NCBI RefSeq assembly: GCF_003024155.1
Contig: NZ_CP028136.1
Location: forward strand, 1,116,001-1,180,000
Reading direction: 5' to 3'
DNA: 64,000 nt
DNA from: Christiangramia fulva
GTDB lineage: Bacteria; Bacteroidota; Bacteroidia; Flavobacteriales; Flavobacteriaceae
Shown: positions 16,437-26,351 of the stretch, piece after piece
Position numbering within the stretch: the first letter of the stretch is position 1
Layout of the letters: each line of letters opens with the position of its first letter
The notes under the pieces: model-generated
The model's input: only the letters and a program-made list of their open reading frames with translations
What the model was told of the DNA's origin: nothing
Database searches by the model: none
Made by a program: the position numbers and the translations under genes

Positions 16437-19400
16437 TTGAAGACCTCCTTTAATATTTACAATGCTTCAGCAGGTTCTGGCAAGACTTTTACCCTGGTGA
16501 AGGAATACCTCTCCCTTCTTTTTACTTCGGAAAGAACCGATTCTTATAAAAATATTCTCGCGATCACCTTTACCAATAAAGCGGTGGGCGAAATGAAAAA
16601 AAGGATATTGGATTCTCTTCTTATTTTCAGAAACAAAGAAACCTCAGCTATAAATAATCCGCTTTTAAACGAAATTTTAAAAGAAACCTCGCTGAGTCCT
16701 GAAGAGATCAGGAAGAAATCGGCTGAAATCCTTAAAAGCATTATTCACAATTACGCCGCTTTTGAGATCTCAACCATTGATGGTTTTACTCATCGCGTTC
16801 TTCGTACTTTTGCCCGCGACCTGGGGATCCCAATGAATTTCGAGGTTGAACTGGAGACTGATGAAATACTTGCTGAAGCCGTAGACAGTCTTATCAGTAA
16901 AGCCGGGAGTGATAAAAAATTGACTTCGGTACTTCTCGATTTTACCCTTAACAAGACCGATGATGACAAAAGCTGGGATATTAGTCGTGACCTTTTTATT
17001 ATTTCGAAGCTGCTTACCAATGAAAATAATCAGAGAGCCATAGCTGTTTTAAAGGAAAAAACGCTCGATGATTTCAGGGAATATGAAATTAACCTGAATA
17101 AGAAACTCCGCGCCACAAAAGAAGCCATTAGGGAAACCGCTGATGAATTCTTTGAAATTATGAGGGAAAACAGCCTGGATGACAGTGATTTTAGCGGCAA
17201 ATACCTCGTTACACATTTTAAAAAACTGAAAAATGGGGACGAACTGAAATTTGATGCAAAATGGATAGAAAATCTTAACGATAAGCCTCTCTATCCTAAA
17301 AGAGTTGATAAAGAGAAACAAATTCTACTGGATGCCCTTCAGCCAAAAATTTCAGAATTATTCGATCAGGCGAAAAAACTTTATTACAAGGCGGAATATT
17401 ATCAGGAAATAGGCAGAAATCTTGTTCAGTTATCACTTCTGAATGAGATCAATAAAGAGATCGACGCGATTAAAAAAGAAAGAAATATGATGCTGATCTC
17501 CGAATTTAACCCAAAGATCAGTGAACAGGTCAAAGATCAACCTGCACCCTTCATCTATGAACGCCTGGGTGAAAGATATCGTCATTATTTTATTGACGAA
17601 TTTCAGGATACATCAGTGATGCAGTGGGAAAATCTTATTCCGCTTATCGATCATAACCTTTCCGGAAAAGAAGAGAATGCCGGCCTCACACTTGTTGGGG
17701 ACGCGAAACAAAGCATCTATCGCTGGCGCGGAGGAAGAGCAGAACAATTAATTGGCCTGAGCAGTAACCAAATCAATCCTTTCCAGATAGATGCAAATGT
17801 GGTAAATCTTCCCGATAATTACAGAAGCGGCTCAACAATTGTCAATTTCAACAACTCGTTTTTTGCTTATGCTTCAGAAAAAATAAGTTTTCCCGCTTAT
17901 GCCGAGCTCTTCAAAAATTCCAGACAAACTCCCAAAACTGGAGATTTCGGTTATGTAAATATTGAATTTATAGAAGCTGCCAGCAAGGAGGAAGAGACCG
18001 AAAAATATCCTCAGCAAATCCTGGAATCTATTCTCGAGCTGGATAATGATGGTTTTGACCGCGGCGATATTTGCATCCTAACCCGCACGCGTGACCAGGG
18101 AGCGCTTGTGGCTGAATTTCTGAGTCAGCATGAAATCTCTGTGGTTTCTTCGGAGACATTGCTTTTGAAAAATTCAGCAGAAGTGAATTTTATTATTTCG
18201 GTGCTTTCCCTATTGCTTAAAGAAGAAGATAGATTACTGAAATTTGAAGTTTTCGATTATCTCTCTTCAAAATATTTAAAAGAGGAAGCGATTTTCGAGA
18301 GTTTTCTTCAGAATATAGAAAAAACAGGACGCAGTTTTTACGAGTGGTTAGAGGAATATGAAATTCATTTTGATCCCGAATTCCTGAAAAGGCAGTCTTT
18401 GTATGAAGGTGTGGAATATATTATTCGCAGTTTTAAGCTTGTAGAAAAACCCGATGCTTATCTGCAATTCTTTTTGGATTTCGTTTTTGAAGTTTCTCAA
18501 AAACATTCTTCCGCATACAGTTCTCTTCTTGAAAAATGGGAGCAGAAAAAGCATAAACTCAGTATCGTAACGCCAGAATCTTCGGGAGCTGTTCAGATCA
18601 TGACCATACATAAATCTAAAGGACTCGAATTTCCAGTGGTGATTTATCCTTTTGCAAATTCAGATCTTCAGGACACTCGAAAAGACTGTCTTTGGCTAAA
18701 TTGTGAAGACGAACTCATTCCCATTGCTTATGTAAATGCTTCCTCAAAAATGCTGAACTGGGATGATGATGCGGCCCAGGCATATACACAATTGGTTTGT
18801 CAGAACGAATTGGATACCCTGAATGTTTTTTATGTTGCCTGCACCCGTGCGTCGGAAAGACTGTATGTATTAAGTAATTACAATGAAAAACCGAAGAAAA
18901 ATCCGAATATTCCTGATATGCTTTTGGAATTTGCGAACAGGGAAAAACCTGATTCCCAAAAAAGGAAGGTTGAATTCGGGATGAAGGAAGGTCCAAAACA
19001 ACAAAAAGAACAGAAAGAAAATGTAAGATTAGCAGAGACTTTTTATTCTTCTGCCGTTCAGAACCAGGCCGTGAATATTGTGACCCGTGCTGGGGCTTTA
19101 TGGGATAGTACACAGCAGGAAGCCATTGAAAAAGGGGAAATCATTCATGAGGTACTTTCAAAAATAGATCATTCAGAAGATCTTGAAGCTGCCATGGATT
19201 GGGCAGTGGTAAACGGACTTATAATGGAAGCGTCAAGACAGGAAATTTCGACTATTGTTTCAAAAATTATCAATCACACTCAGCTTTCTCATTATTACTC
19301 AAAAGATTCAGAAAATTTTAATGAGCGGGAAATTATCAGTCCAAATGGTGAAAGGCTGCGTCCTGACCGCTTAAATTTCCGCGGAAAAAAAGTCACTATT

Positions 19401-19553
19401 ATAGATTATAAAACCGGAGGCTTTGTAGATGATCACGAGAAGCAAATTTTGGGATATGCCAGTGTGCTAAAAGAGATGAACTTCGAAATTGACCAGTGTT
19501 TGCTGGTTTATACTCATGATCCTGTAATTATAAGAATCGTAAAAGAAAATTAA
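16437..19553 (+). CDS. UvrD/Rep superfamily helicase-nuclease, AddA-like
   Basis: 1038 residues. ATP-dependent DNA helicase and RecB-type nuclease for end resection at double-strand breaks. Walker A is NASAGSGKTFTLVKEYL near the start, ITFTNKAVGEMK is motif Ia, YFIDEFQDTSVMQWE motif II, GDAKQSIYRWRGG motif III, IMTIHKSKGLEFPVV motif V and FYVACTRASERLY motif VI. The C-terminus (GEIIHEVLS, then RPDRLNF and TIIDYKTG) is the PD-(D/E)XK nuclease. TTG start at 16437, because the Walker A begins only nine residues later. The AddB-like partner is at 22439. Confidence 0.92.
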   Translation: MKTSFNIYNASAGSGKTFTLVKEYLSLLFTSERTDSYKNILAITFTNKAVGEMKKRILDSLLIFRNKETSAINNPLLNEILKETSLSPEEIRKKSAEILKSIIHNYAAFEISTIDGFTHRVLRTFARDLGIPMNFEVELETDEILAEAVDSLISKAGSDKKLTSVLLDFTLNKTDDDKSWDISRDLFIISKLLTNENNQRAIAVLKEKTLDDFREYEINLNKKLRATKEAIRETADEFFEIMRENSLDDSDFSGKYLVTHFKKLKNGDELKFDAKWIENLNDKPLYPKRVDKEKQILLDALQPKISELFDQAKKLYYKAEYYQEIGRNLVQLSLLNEINKEIDAIKKERNMMLISEFNPKISEQVKDQPAPFIYERLGERYRHYFIDEFQDTSVMQWENLIPLIDHNLSGKEENAGLTLVGDAKQSIYRWRGGRAEQLIGLSSNQINPFQIDANVVNLPDNYRSGSTIVNFNNSFFAYASEKISFPAYAELFKNSRQTPKTGDFGYVNIEFIEAASKEEETEKYPQQILESILELDNDGFDRGDICILTRTRDQGALVAEFLSQHEISVVSSETLLLKNSAEVNFIISVLSLLLKEEDRLLKFEVFDYLSSKYLKEEAIFESFLQNIEKTGRSFYEWLEEYEIHFDPEFLKRQSLYEGVEYIIRSFKLVEKPDAYLQFFLDFVFEVSQKHSSAYSSLLEKWEQKKHKLSIVTPESSGAVQIMTIHKSKGLEFPVVIYPFANSDLQDTRKDCLWLNCEDELIPIAYVNASSKMLNWDDDAAQAYTQLVCQNELDTLNVFYVACTRASERLYVLSNYNEKPKKNPNIPDMLLEFANREKPDSQKRKVEFGMKEGPKQQKEQKENVRLAETFYSSAVQNQAVNIVTRAGALWDSTQQEAIEKGEIIHEVLSKIDHSEDLEAAMDWAVVNGLIMEASRQEISTIVSKIINHTQLSHYYSKDSENFNEREIISPNGERLRPDRLNFRGKKVTIIDYKTGGFVDDHEKQILGYASVLKEMNFEIDQCLLVYTHDPVIIRIVKEN

Positions 19554-19558
19554 CTTTG
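19551..19558 (+). promoter_or_regulatory. -7 promoter element for kbl
   Basis: TAACTTTG overlapping the stop codon of the helicase gene; transcription would start near 19563, giving a leader of about 9 bases before the ATG at 19572. Confidence 0.6.
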
Positions 19559-19571
19559 TAAAAAAAACATC

Positions 19572-20768
19572 ATGTACGGAGCAATAAAAGAACATTTACA
19601 AAAGGAAATTGAAGAAATTAAAGAGGCTGGCCTCTATAAAAAAGAAAGGATTATAACGAGTCCGCAAGGCGCTGTGATCAAAATTTCCACCGGACAGGAA
19701 GTGATCAATTTCTGCGCGAATAACTACCTGGGGCTTTCTTCTCATCCTGAAGTAATCCAGGCAGCAAAAGACACCCTGGACACTCATGGATTCGGAATGT
19801 CCAGCGTGAGATTTATCTGCGGAACACAGGATATTCATAAAGAACTGGAAAAAAAGATCGCCGAATTTTACCGCACTGAGGATACCATCCTTTACGCGGC
19901 GGCTTTTGATGCGAACGGAGGAATTTTCGAACCTTTATTTACCGCTGAAGACGCCATCATTTCCGATTCCCTGAACCATGCATCTATTATCGATGGAGTG
20001 CGTCTCTGTAAAGCTGCAAGATACAGGTATGAAAATGGGAATATGGCCGATCTGGAAAAGCAATTACAGGCAGCCGATGAAAATGGCGCCCGATTTAAAA
20101 TTATTGTAACCGATGGCGTTTTTTCTATGGATGGTCTGGTAGCGCCACTAGATAAAATTTGTGATCTCGCTGATAAATATGACGCTTTGGTAATGATTGA
20201 TGAATGCCATGCAACAGGATTTATAGGGGAAAATGGTATTGGTACTCTTGAGGAAAAGAAAGTGCTTGATCGAATAGATATAATCACCGGTACATTAGGA
20301 AAGGCATTAGGTGGAGCTATGGGGGGTTATACTACTGCAAAAAAGGAAATTATAGAGATTTTAAGGCAGCGTTCAAGACCTTATCTTTTTTCCAATTCTC
20401 TGGCACCGGCAATTGTTGGTGCTTCAATTAAGGTTTTTGATATGCTAAAAACAGATAGTAGCCTTCGGAATAAACTGAAGGAGAATACGGCTTATTTTAA
20501 AAAAGGAATCAAAGATGCAGGATTTGAGATCATTGATGGACAGGCAGCCATTGTTCCGGTAATGCTGCATGATGCAAAGCTCTCGCAACAAATGGCCGAC
20601 ATGTTACTGGAAGAAGGGATCTACGTTATCGGGTTCTTTTATCCGGTTGTTCCCAAAGGAAAAGCAAGGATAAGAGTGCAACTTTCGGCTGCACACGAAA
20701 AAGAACATCTTGACAAAGCAATAGAGGCATTTAAAAAGGTTGGGCGAGAACTTAAAGTAATTTCATAA
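19572..20768 (+). CDS. kbl: Glycine C-acetyltransferase (2-amino-3-ketobutyrate CoA ligase)
   Basis: 398 residues, the same length as E. coli Kbl. PLP enzyme that cleaves 2-amino-3-ketobutyrate with CoA to glycine and acetyl-CoA in threonine degradation. [53 protein letters not shown] and the PLP lysine motif [15 protein letters not shown] are present, and the SVRFICGT stretch separates Kbl from BioF or serine palmitoyltransferase. No threonine dehydrogenase gene is adjacent. Own promoter overlaps the preceding stop codon. Confidence 0.95.
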   Translation: MYGAIKEHLQKEIEEIKEAGLYKKERIITSPQGAVIKISTGQEVINFCANNYLGLSSHPEVIQAAKDTLDTHGFGMSSVRFICGTQDIHKELEKKIAEFYRTEDTILYAAAFDANGGIFEPLFTAEDAIISDSLNHASIIDGVRLCKAARYRYENGNMADLEKQLQAADENGARFKIIVTDGVFSMDGLVAPLDKICDLADKYDALVMIDECHATGFIGENGIGTLEEKKVLDRIDIITGTLGKALGGAMGGYTTAKKEIIEILRQRSRPYLFSNSLAPAIVGASIKVFDMLKTDSSLRNKLKENTAYFKKGIKDAGFEIIDGQAAIVPVMLHDAKLSQQMADMLLEEGIYVIGFFYPVVPKGKARIRVQLSAAHEKEHLDKAIEAFKKVGRELKVIS

Positions 20769-20875
20769 TCTGGAAGGAGATAAATATTAATAAAATATTC
20801 GTAATTATTTTGATTTTCAGTTACTAAAATGAGGTTTAAACCAACGAAAAGCCCCAGCAATTAAGAAAACTTTAT

Positions 20876-20883
20876 TATTTTTG
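20876..20883 (+). promoter_or_regulatory. -7 promoter element for the OmpA-like gene
   Basis: TATTTTTG, matching TAnnTTTG, about 68 bases upstream of the ATG, leaving a leader of roughly 60 bases. Confidence 0.5.
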
Positions 20884-20950
20884 TCTTTGTTAATATGCAC
20901 TAACAGCATACTTTTGTTAACGATTAACACTTAAAACTAAACTATTAAAT

Positions 20951-22375
20951 ATGAAACATCTTAGCAAAATTGTATTAGCTCTATTTCTTATAGCAGGCTA
21001 TACTTCTGTACAGGCACAGGATGCAAATAATCCCTGGGCCATTACTATAGGAGCTAATGCTGTAGATTTCTATCCAACAGGAGGAGACGCCCCTCTTGGC
21101 GGTAACTTTGAAGATTACTTTAATACTAATGATCATTGGAACATTTTACCTGCCTTATCTAAAATTGCGGTATCACGTTATATTGGTGCCGGATTTGTTG
21201 GAGAATTATCTGGAACCATAAATAAAATTGACAAATATGGCGACCAATCACTCTCAGATCTTTCTTATTACAGCGCAGATTTATCTCTCGATTATAGCTT
21301 AAGAGCACTTTTAAACGATGGATGGTTTGATCCTTATCTTGGTGTTGGCGGAGGTTATACCTGGATTGGAGAAAGTAGTGCTGGAAGTAATATTTCAAAT
21401 CTTGATGCCGCAACTTTAAATGGTCAATTAGGGTTTAATTTCTGGTTTTCAGATAACCTTGCCTTAACTATTGAATCAAAATACAAACACATTTTTGATA
21501 CCGATAATGCCTCTCATTTTCAACATTCTGCAGGAATTAAATTTGTTTTTGGTGGAACTGATACCGATGGGGATGGTATTTATGATAAAGACGATGAATG
21601 TCCGGAAGAACCAGGTCTTGCAGAGTTTAACGGATGCCCAGATTCTGATGGCGATGGAATTGAAGACCGTAAGGATGCCTGTCCGAACGAAGCTGGTTTA
21701 GCTGAATTTAACGGATGTCCGGATTCTGACGGTGATGGAATTGCAGATCCTGACGATGAGTGTCCAAATGAAGCTGGTATCGCCGCAATGAACGGTTGTC
21801 CTGATGCTGATGGTGACGGAGTAAAAGATAGCGAAGATAATTGTCCAGATGAAGCTGGTCCTGCAGATAATAACGGATGCCCATGGCCTGATAGTGATGG
21901 CGATGGTGTGCTTGACAAAGACGACGAATGTCCAGAACAGGCTGGTCCTGCATCTACAAATGGATGTCCAGAACCAACTGCTGAAGTAATGAAAGAATTG
22001 AATGAATATTCAAAAACTGTTCTTTTCGACTTCAACAAAGCAACTATCCGTAAAGAATCTGAAGATGCTCTTCAATCAATCGTGGACATTATGAAAGAAT
22101 ATCCACAAACTGTCTTCCATATAGAAGGTCATACTGATAGTGTTGGTAGTGATTCTTATAATATGAAGCTTTCCAGAGAGCGTGCAGCTTCTGTGAAACA
22201 ATGGTTGCAACAACATGGAGTACCTTCTAATAGATTGACCTCTGAAGGTTATGGTGAAACACAACCTATCGCTACTAACAGTACTGCTGCTGGTAGACAG
22301 GAGAACCGACGTGTGGAAATCTCTTTAGATAAAGACAAAGAGATGAAAGATTCTGCAACAAAGAAAAATATGTAA
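20951..22375 (+). CDS. OmpA-family outer-membrane protein with thrombospondin type 3 repeats
   Basis: 474 residues. Cleavable signal peptide ([17 protein letters not shown], cut near residue 22). An N-terminal eight-stranded barrel of about 170 residues (many alternating aromatic strands, ending [11 protein letters not shown]) precedes five acidic TSP3 calcium-binding repeats of the type DSDGDGIxDxxDxCP with NGCP spacers, about residues 200-340. The C-terminal OmpA domain ([44 protein letters not shown]) binds peptidoglycan. It links the outer membrane to the wall and is probably abundant. A strong terminator follows. Confidence 0.95.
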   Translation: MKHLSKIVLALFLIAGYTSVQAQDANNPWAITIGANAVDFYPTGGDAPLGGNFEDYFNTNDHWNILPALSKIAVSRYIGAGFVGELSGTINKIDKYGDQSLSDLSYYSADLSLDYSLRALLNDGWFDPYLGVGGGYTWIGESSAGSNISNLDAATLNGQLGFNFWFSDNLALTIESKYKHIFDTDNASHFQHSAGIKFVFGGTDTDGDGIYDKDDECPEEPGLAEFNGCPDSDGDGIEDRKDACPNEAGLAEFNGCPDSDGDGIADPDDECPNEAGIAAMNGCPDADGDGVKDSEDNCPDEAGPADNNGCPWPDSDGDGVLDKDDECPEQAGPASTNGCPEPTAEVMKELNEYSKTVLFDFNKATIRKESEDALQSIVDIMKEYPQTVFHIEGHTDSVGSDSYNMKLSRERAASVKQWLQQHGVPSNRLTSEGYGETQPIATNSTAAGRQENRRVEISLDKDKEMKDSATKKNM

Positions 22376-22400
22376 TTAGGAGTTGTAAAAACCCTCTTAA

Positions 22401-22427
22401 AACGCTCCGCTTTGCGGGGCGTTTTTT
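22401..22427 (+). terminator. Terminator of the OmpA-like gene
   Basis: AACGCTCCGC, loop TTT, GCGGGGCGTT followed by TTTT, 26 bases after the stop. Confidence 0.9.
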
Positions 22428-22438
22428 ATTTTAGGCCC

Positions 22439-25198
22439 ATGATTACATTTATCAGGGAAACACTTGAGAATTTAAGGAAAACTTCATCAATGCCTTTGTC
22501 TGAAATGGTTTTTGTCCTTCCCAGTAAAAGGGCGGGAGCATTTCTATTAAACGAACTGGCCAAAATTTCGGAAACCAGCCTTTTCGCACCCGAAGTATTG
22601 AGTATTGAAGAATTCACCGAGCAGATTAGTGAACTTCAGCTTATCGATAATACCATTAGCCTGTTTGAGTTTTACGAGGCTTACACAAAAATTACCCCTG
22701 AGGGGGAACGCGAAGATTTCGAAACTTTTTCCGGCTGGGCACAGAATCTACTTCATGATTTTAATGAAATTGATCGCTATCTAATAGATTACAGGCCGTT
22801 TTTCGATTATTTATCGGGGATACAGGATATAAAACACTGGTATCTACGCCCGGAACGAACCGAATTGATAGAAAAATATCTTCATTTTTGGAAAAAACTT
22901 CCCGAGTATTATGAAACTCTTAGGGAAAATCTGCTGGAAAATGGGCTTGCTTACCAGGGATTGATTTACCGCATAGCTGCTGAAAAAATTCAACAATACG
23001 CAAAAAAGAATAACCGGCATTTTGTTTTTATAGGTTTTAATGCCCTCAATAGTTCTGAACAGGAAATTATTCATTTCCTCTTAAAAAAAGAACAGGCAGA
23101 AGTTTTTTGGGACCTCGATGAAATATTTTATAATGACCAGTCTCATGCTGCTTCCATTTTTATAAGAAAATATCTCAAAGACTGGGAATATTACCAAAAC
23201 AAGCCATTTAAAAATTTTGGAAATCAATACGCAAAAGCAAAAAATATTCAGATCACGGGAGTGCCTAAAAACATTGGCCAGGCAAAATATATAGGAGAAT
23301 TACTGGGAGGTTTTGACCAAACTACACTTGAAAATACCGCCGTAGTGCTGGGAGAAGAAGAATTATTGTTACCGGTGTTGAACAGCCTTCCGCCGCAATT
23401 ACAGGAATTGAATATTACCATGGGATTCCCGGTTAAGAATTCGCCGGTAAATTCCCTATTTGAAAGTCTCTTCTTATTACATACTTCCGGGACAGGAAAT
23501 TACTATTATAAAGATGTTCTGGCAATTACAGATAATCCCTGTATCCAGCCTCTATTAAAAGAATATGGAACTCAGCTAACCAGGGAAATTCATTCCGGAA
23601 ATCTTGTATATCTCAGTTTTGATAAAATCTGTGGAATTTTTTCTGAAGATCTCCAAATACTCATAAACGCCTGCTTCAAACCAAAAAAGGAAAATGTACC
23701 TGAATTTCTGGAATCACTTCAGAAGATAATTTATGAAATAAAGGAAGACCTGAAAAGCAAAAACGATAAACTTGGACTCGAATTCCTTTATCATTTTCAT
23801 AGGCTTTTTAATAAACTTCAGAACCTTACTTCACAATACCCCCATATTAAAAATCTGAGGACTCTTTTCGGGTTTTATAAAGAACTTGTTTCTACCGAAA
23901 CTTTGGATTTTCAGGGCCGCCCTTTTAAAGGTTTGCAGCTGATGGGAATGTTGGAATCACGTGCTCTTGATTTTGAAACAGTGATCATTTCTTCATTAAA
24001 TGAAGGAGTTTTACCCGCAGGAAAATCTGAAAGTTCTTTTATTCCCTACGATCTAAAAAAGCAGGAAGGTCTTCCCACTTACCTTGAAAAAGACGCGGTT
24101 TATACTTATCATTTCTACCGGCTTCTTCAACGTGCAAAAAATGTTTATTTACTATATAACACTGAAGTTGAAGGATTAAATTCCGGAGAAAAAAGCCGAT
24201 TTATCACCCAGCTTCTGGTCGAAAAGCAGGAGAAGCATCATTTAGAAAGTCAATTTGTGAGTCCGCAGGTTCCAAAATTCGAAAAACAGTTAAAAGAAAT
24301 TCATAAGACTCCTGAAATCCTTGAAAAAATAAAGTCGCTCGCCTCTTCGGGATTCTCGCCCTCCGCTTTGACTTCTTATATTCGGAATCCTTTAGATTTT
24401 TATGTTCAATACATTTTGGGAATCAGAGACCAGGAAGAAGTTGAAGAAACCGTTGCATACAATACCCTCGGGACGGTGGTTCATAACACGCTTGAAGCTT
24501 TTTATTTACCGCTGGAAGGAAGAAATCTAAGATCAGAAGATATAAATTCTTTCCGAAGAGAACTTGATAAAAAAGTGAGTGAGGAATTTGCCAAAACTTA
24601 TAGTCCTTCTGGGCTTAATAAAGGGAAGAATTTGCTCATTTATGAAGTGGCCCGAAGGTATATTCAGAATTTCTTAAAATTTGAACAACAACGCCTTCTG
24701 CAAGGTGATGAGATCCAAATTATACAGATAGAAAAAGATCTTCGAATACCTCTTCCAGTAGAAAAACTGGATTTTCCGGTTTATCTTCGCGGCAAAGTAG
24801 ATCGCTACGAATTACTCAACGGTATTCCCACAGTGATCGATTATAAAACCGGAAAAGTTATAGAATACGAACTCGCCATTGATGAGTGGGCGGAAATAAC
24901 AAAAGATTATGACAAATACTCCAAATGTTTTCAGGTTTTAACTTATGTGAACTTGCTTGCGGAAAGCAAAGACCTTAAATTCCCGGCCGAAGCCGGAATT
25001 ATTTCCTTTAAGAATCTAAAAAACGGATTCTTGAAATTTGCTGAAAAAGAGAAGGGAAGCCGCAAAAAAGACAGTCTGATCACTCAGGAAACACTCGCGG
25101 TTTTCAGAGAAGAGGTAAAAAAATTAATTTGCGAGATCTGTGATCCCGAAATCCCCTTTATAGAGAAAGAAATTAAAAAAAGCTATGGAAATTTCTAA
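22439..25198 (+). CDS. PD-(D/E)XK nuclease, AddB-like recombination protein
   Basis: 919 residues. Probable partner of the AddA-like helicase in double-strand-break processing. The N-terminal part resembles an inactivated helicase: VFVLPSKRAGAFLLNEL stands where a Walker A would be. The C-terminus has the RecB nuclease core: LGTVVHNTLEAFY, RGKVDRYELL and TVIDYKTGK. The AddB iron-sulfur cysteines are incomplete: the usual Cys-Pro is NP in YIRNPLDFYV, although CEIC occurs near the end. I start at ATG 22439, after the terminator; a TTG at 22412 lies inside the terminator stem. Overlaps the next gene by 14 bases. Confidence 0.88.
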   Translation: MITFIRETLENLRKTSSMPLSEMVFVLPSKRAGAFLLNELAKISETSLFAPEVLSIEEFTEQISELQLIDNTISLFEFYEAYTKITPEGEREDFETFSGWAQNLLHDFNEIDRYLIDYRPFFDYLSGIQDIKHWYLRPERTELIEKYLHFWKKLPEYYETLRENLLENGLAYQGLIYRIAAEKIQQYAKKNNRHFVFIGFNALNSSEQEIIHFLLKKEQAEVFWDLDEIFYNDQSHAASIFIRKYLKDWEYYQNKPFKNFGNQYAKAKNIQITGVPKNIGQAKYIGELLGGFDQTTLENTAVVLGEEELLLPVLNSLPPQLQELNITMGFPVKNSPVNSLFESLFLLHTSGTGNYYYKDVLAITDNPCIQPLLKEYGTQLTREIHSGNLVYLSFDKICGIFSEDLQILINACFKPKKENVPEFLESLQKIIYEIKEDLKSKNDKLGLEFLYHFHRLFNKLQNLTSQYPHIKNLRTLFGFYKELVSTETLDFQGRPFKGLQLMGMLESRALDFETVIISSLNEGVLPAGKSESSFIPYDLKKQEGLPTYLEKDAVYTYHFYRLLQRAKNVYLLYNTEVEGLNSGEKSRFITQLLVEKQEKHHLESQFVSPQVPKFEKQLKEIHKTPEILEKIKSLASSGFSPSALTSYIRNPLDFYVQYILGIRDQEEVEETVAYNTLGTVVHNTLEAFYLPLEGRNLRSEDINSFRRELDKKVSEEFAKTYSPSGLNKGKNLLIYEVARRYIQNFLKFEQQRLLQGDEIQIIQIEKDLRIPLPVEKLDFPVYLRGKVDRYELLNGIPTVIDYKTGKVIEYELAIDEWAEITKDYDKYSKCFQVLTYVNLLAESKDLKFPAEAGIISFKNLKNGFLKFAEKEKGSRKKDSLITQETLAVFREEVKKLICEICDPEIPFIEKEIKKSYGNF

Positions 25199-26084
25199 AG
25201 AAAAGAACATCGTCATCGATGGAAAGCGTGATAAACCCATCCTCGTTGATCTAATTTTCAAAGACAATGGGAAACCCAAACCTGTAATTATCTTCTGCCA
25301 CGGTTATAAAGGTTTTAAAGACTGGGGCGCATGGGAGATCATGGGTGAACGTTTTGCCGACGAAGGTTTCTTTTTTCTGAAGTTCAACTTCAGCCATAAC
25401 GGCACTACCCCTGAAAATCCTACAGAATTTTTAAATATTGAAGCTTTTGGCGATAATAATTACACTATAGAACTCGATGATCTTCAAACAGTGATCGACT
25501 GGATACTTCTTCCCAATTTTAAATTCGCCCAGCAGGTTGATGTAAGCGATATAAACCTCATTGGTCATTCCAGAGGAGGCGGAATTTGTGTAATTAAGGC
25601 TTCCGAGGAAAAAAGGATAAATAAACTCATCACCTTCGCTTCGGTATCCGATTTTGGATCGCGCTTTCCGGAAGGTAAAAAGCTCGAGGCCTGGGAGAAA
25701 AAAGGAGTGCAGTATATTACCAATTCCCGCAACAAACAGCAACTGCCGCATCATTATCAGTTTTATAAGAACTTCAGGGAGAACCGGGAAAGACTGAATA
25801 TTAAAAAATCGGCTAAAAAACTGGAAATTCCGCATTTAATTGCCCACGGCAGCAGTGATACCAGTGTTTCTATTGGCGAAGCCGGAAATCTTTTCGAATG
25901 GAGCCCCGCTCCCAAATTATTGCTGGTAGAAAACGCCGACCATGTTTTCGGGACGAAACATCCCTGGGAAAAGGAAAGCCTGCCGAAAGAATTCAATTAT
26001 GTACTTGACAAAACCATTAATTTTTTAAAGACCGATTCTAAAAAATTATGGGATGAATACGGAGATAGTGATTCAGATGATTAG
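25185..26084 (+). CDS. Alpha/beta hydrolase
   Basis: 299 residues. Serine hydrolase fold: CHGYKGFKDWGAW forms the oxyanion region, the nucleophile elbow is GHSRGGGICV (Ser in GHSRG, near residue 130), the acid is in AHGSSDTSVSI and the His in ENADHVFGTKHPW near residue 263. No signal peptide. Substrate unknown; similar proteins are annotated as dienelactone hydrolase-like or esterases. The ATG lies inside the 3' end of the AddB-like gene, so translation is coupled. Confidence 0.87.
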   Translation: MEISKEKNIVIDGKRDKPILVDLIFKDNGKPKPVIIFCHGYKGFKDWGAWEIMGERFADEGFFFLKFNFSHNGTTPENPTEFLNIEAFGDNNYTIELDDLQTVIDWILLPNFKFAQQVDVSDINLIGHSRGGGICVIKASEEKRINKLITFASVSDFGSRFPEGKKLEAWEKKGVQYITNSRNKQQLPHHYQFYKNFRENRERLNIKKSAKKLEIPHLIAHGSSDTSVSIGEAGNLFEWSPAPKLLLVENADHVFGTKHPWEKESLPKEFNYVLDKTINFLKTDSKKLWDEYGDSDSDD

Positions 26085-26120
26085 ATAATTCATTATTTTA
26101 AGTGTAATTCATCATAATTA

Positions 26121-26155
26121 ATTAACAGTTAATCTATTATGTAAATTTTTACATA
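26121..26155. promoter_or_regulatory. Two adjacent perfect palindromes upstream of the MopE-like gene
   Basis: ATTAAC-A-GTTAAT at 26121-26133 and TATGTAAA-TT-TTTACATA at 26138-26155, five bases apart, in the 267-base AT-rich gap before the lipoprotein gene. Symmetry of this size suggests dimeric regulator sites; the regulator is not known. Confidence 0.4.
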
Positions 26156-26351
26156 TCCTTTTTTACGTAATATCCTTAGTTTTTTTCTCTGAATTAGAAA
26201 CTAATGTTTTCAATGATCGCGTACAAGGAGTACCTCACCTATGTAGATTAATATTACAGCTTCCCTAACTTATATTGATTCTTACATCGCGACCTTACCA
26301 GCGTTAGGTTGAAAATTCATTCAAAAAAATTTCTAACTTAAAATTATTCTT

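Noticed and set aside
21550..21970. Repeated DNA in the OmpA-like gene as a possible CRISPR or tandem-repeat locus
   Set aside because: The repeats are diverged protein-coding TSP3 units in one frame without constant spacers.
21580..22038. 152-codon ORF antisense to the TSP3 repeats
   Set aside because: It is the low-complexity complement of the DxDGDG repeats of the OmpA-like gene and has no independent features.
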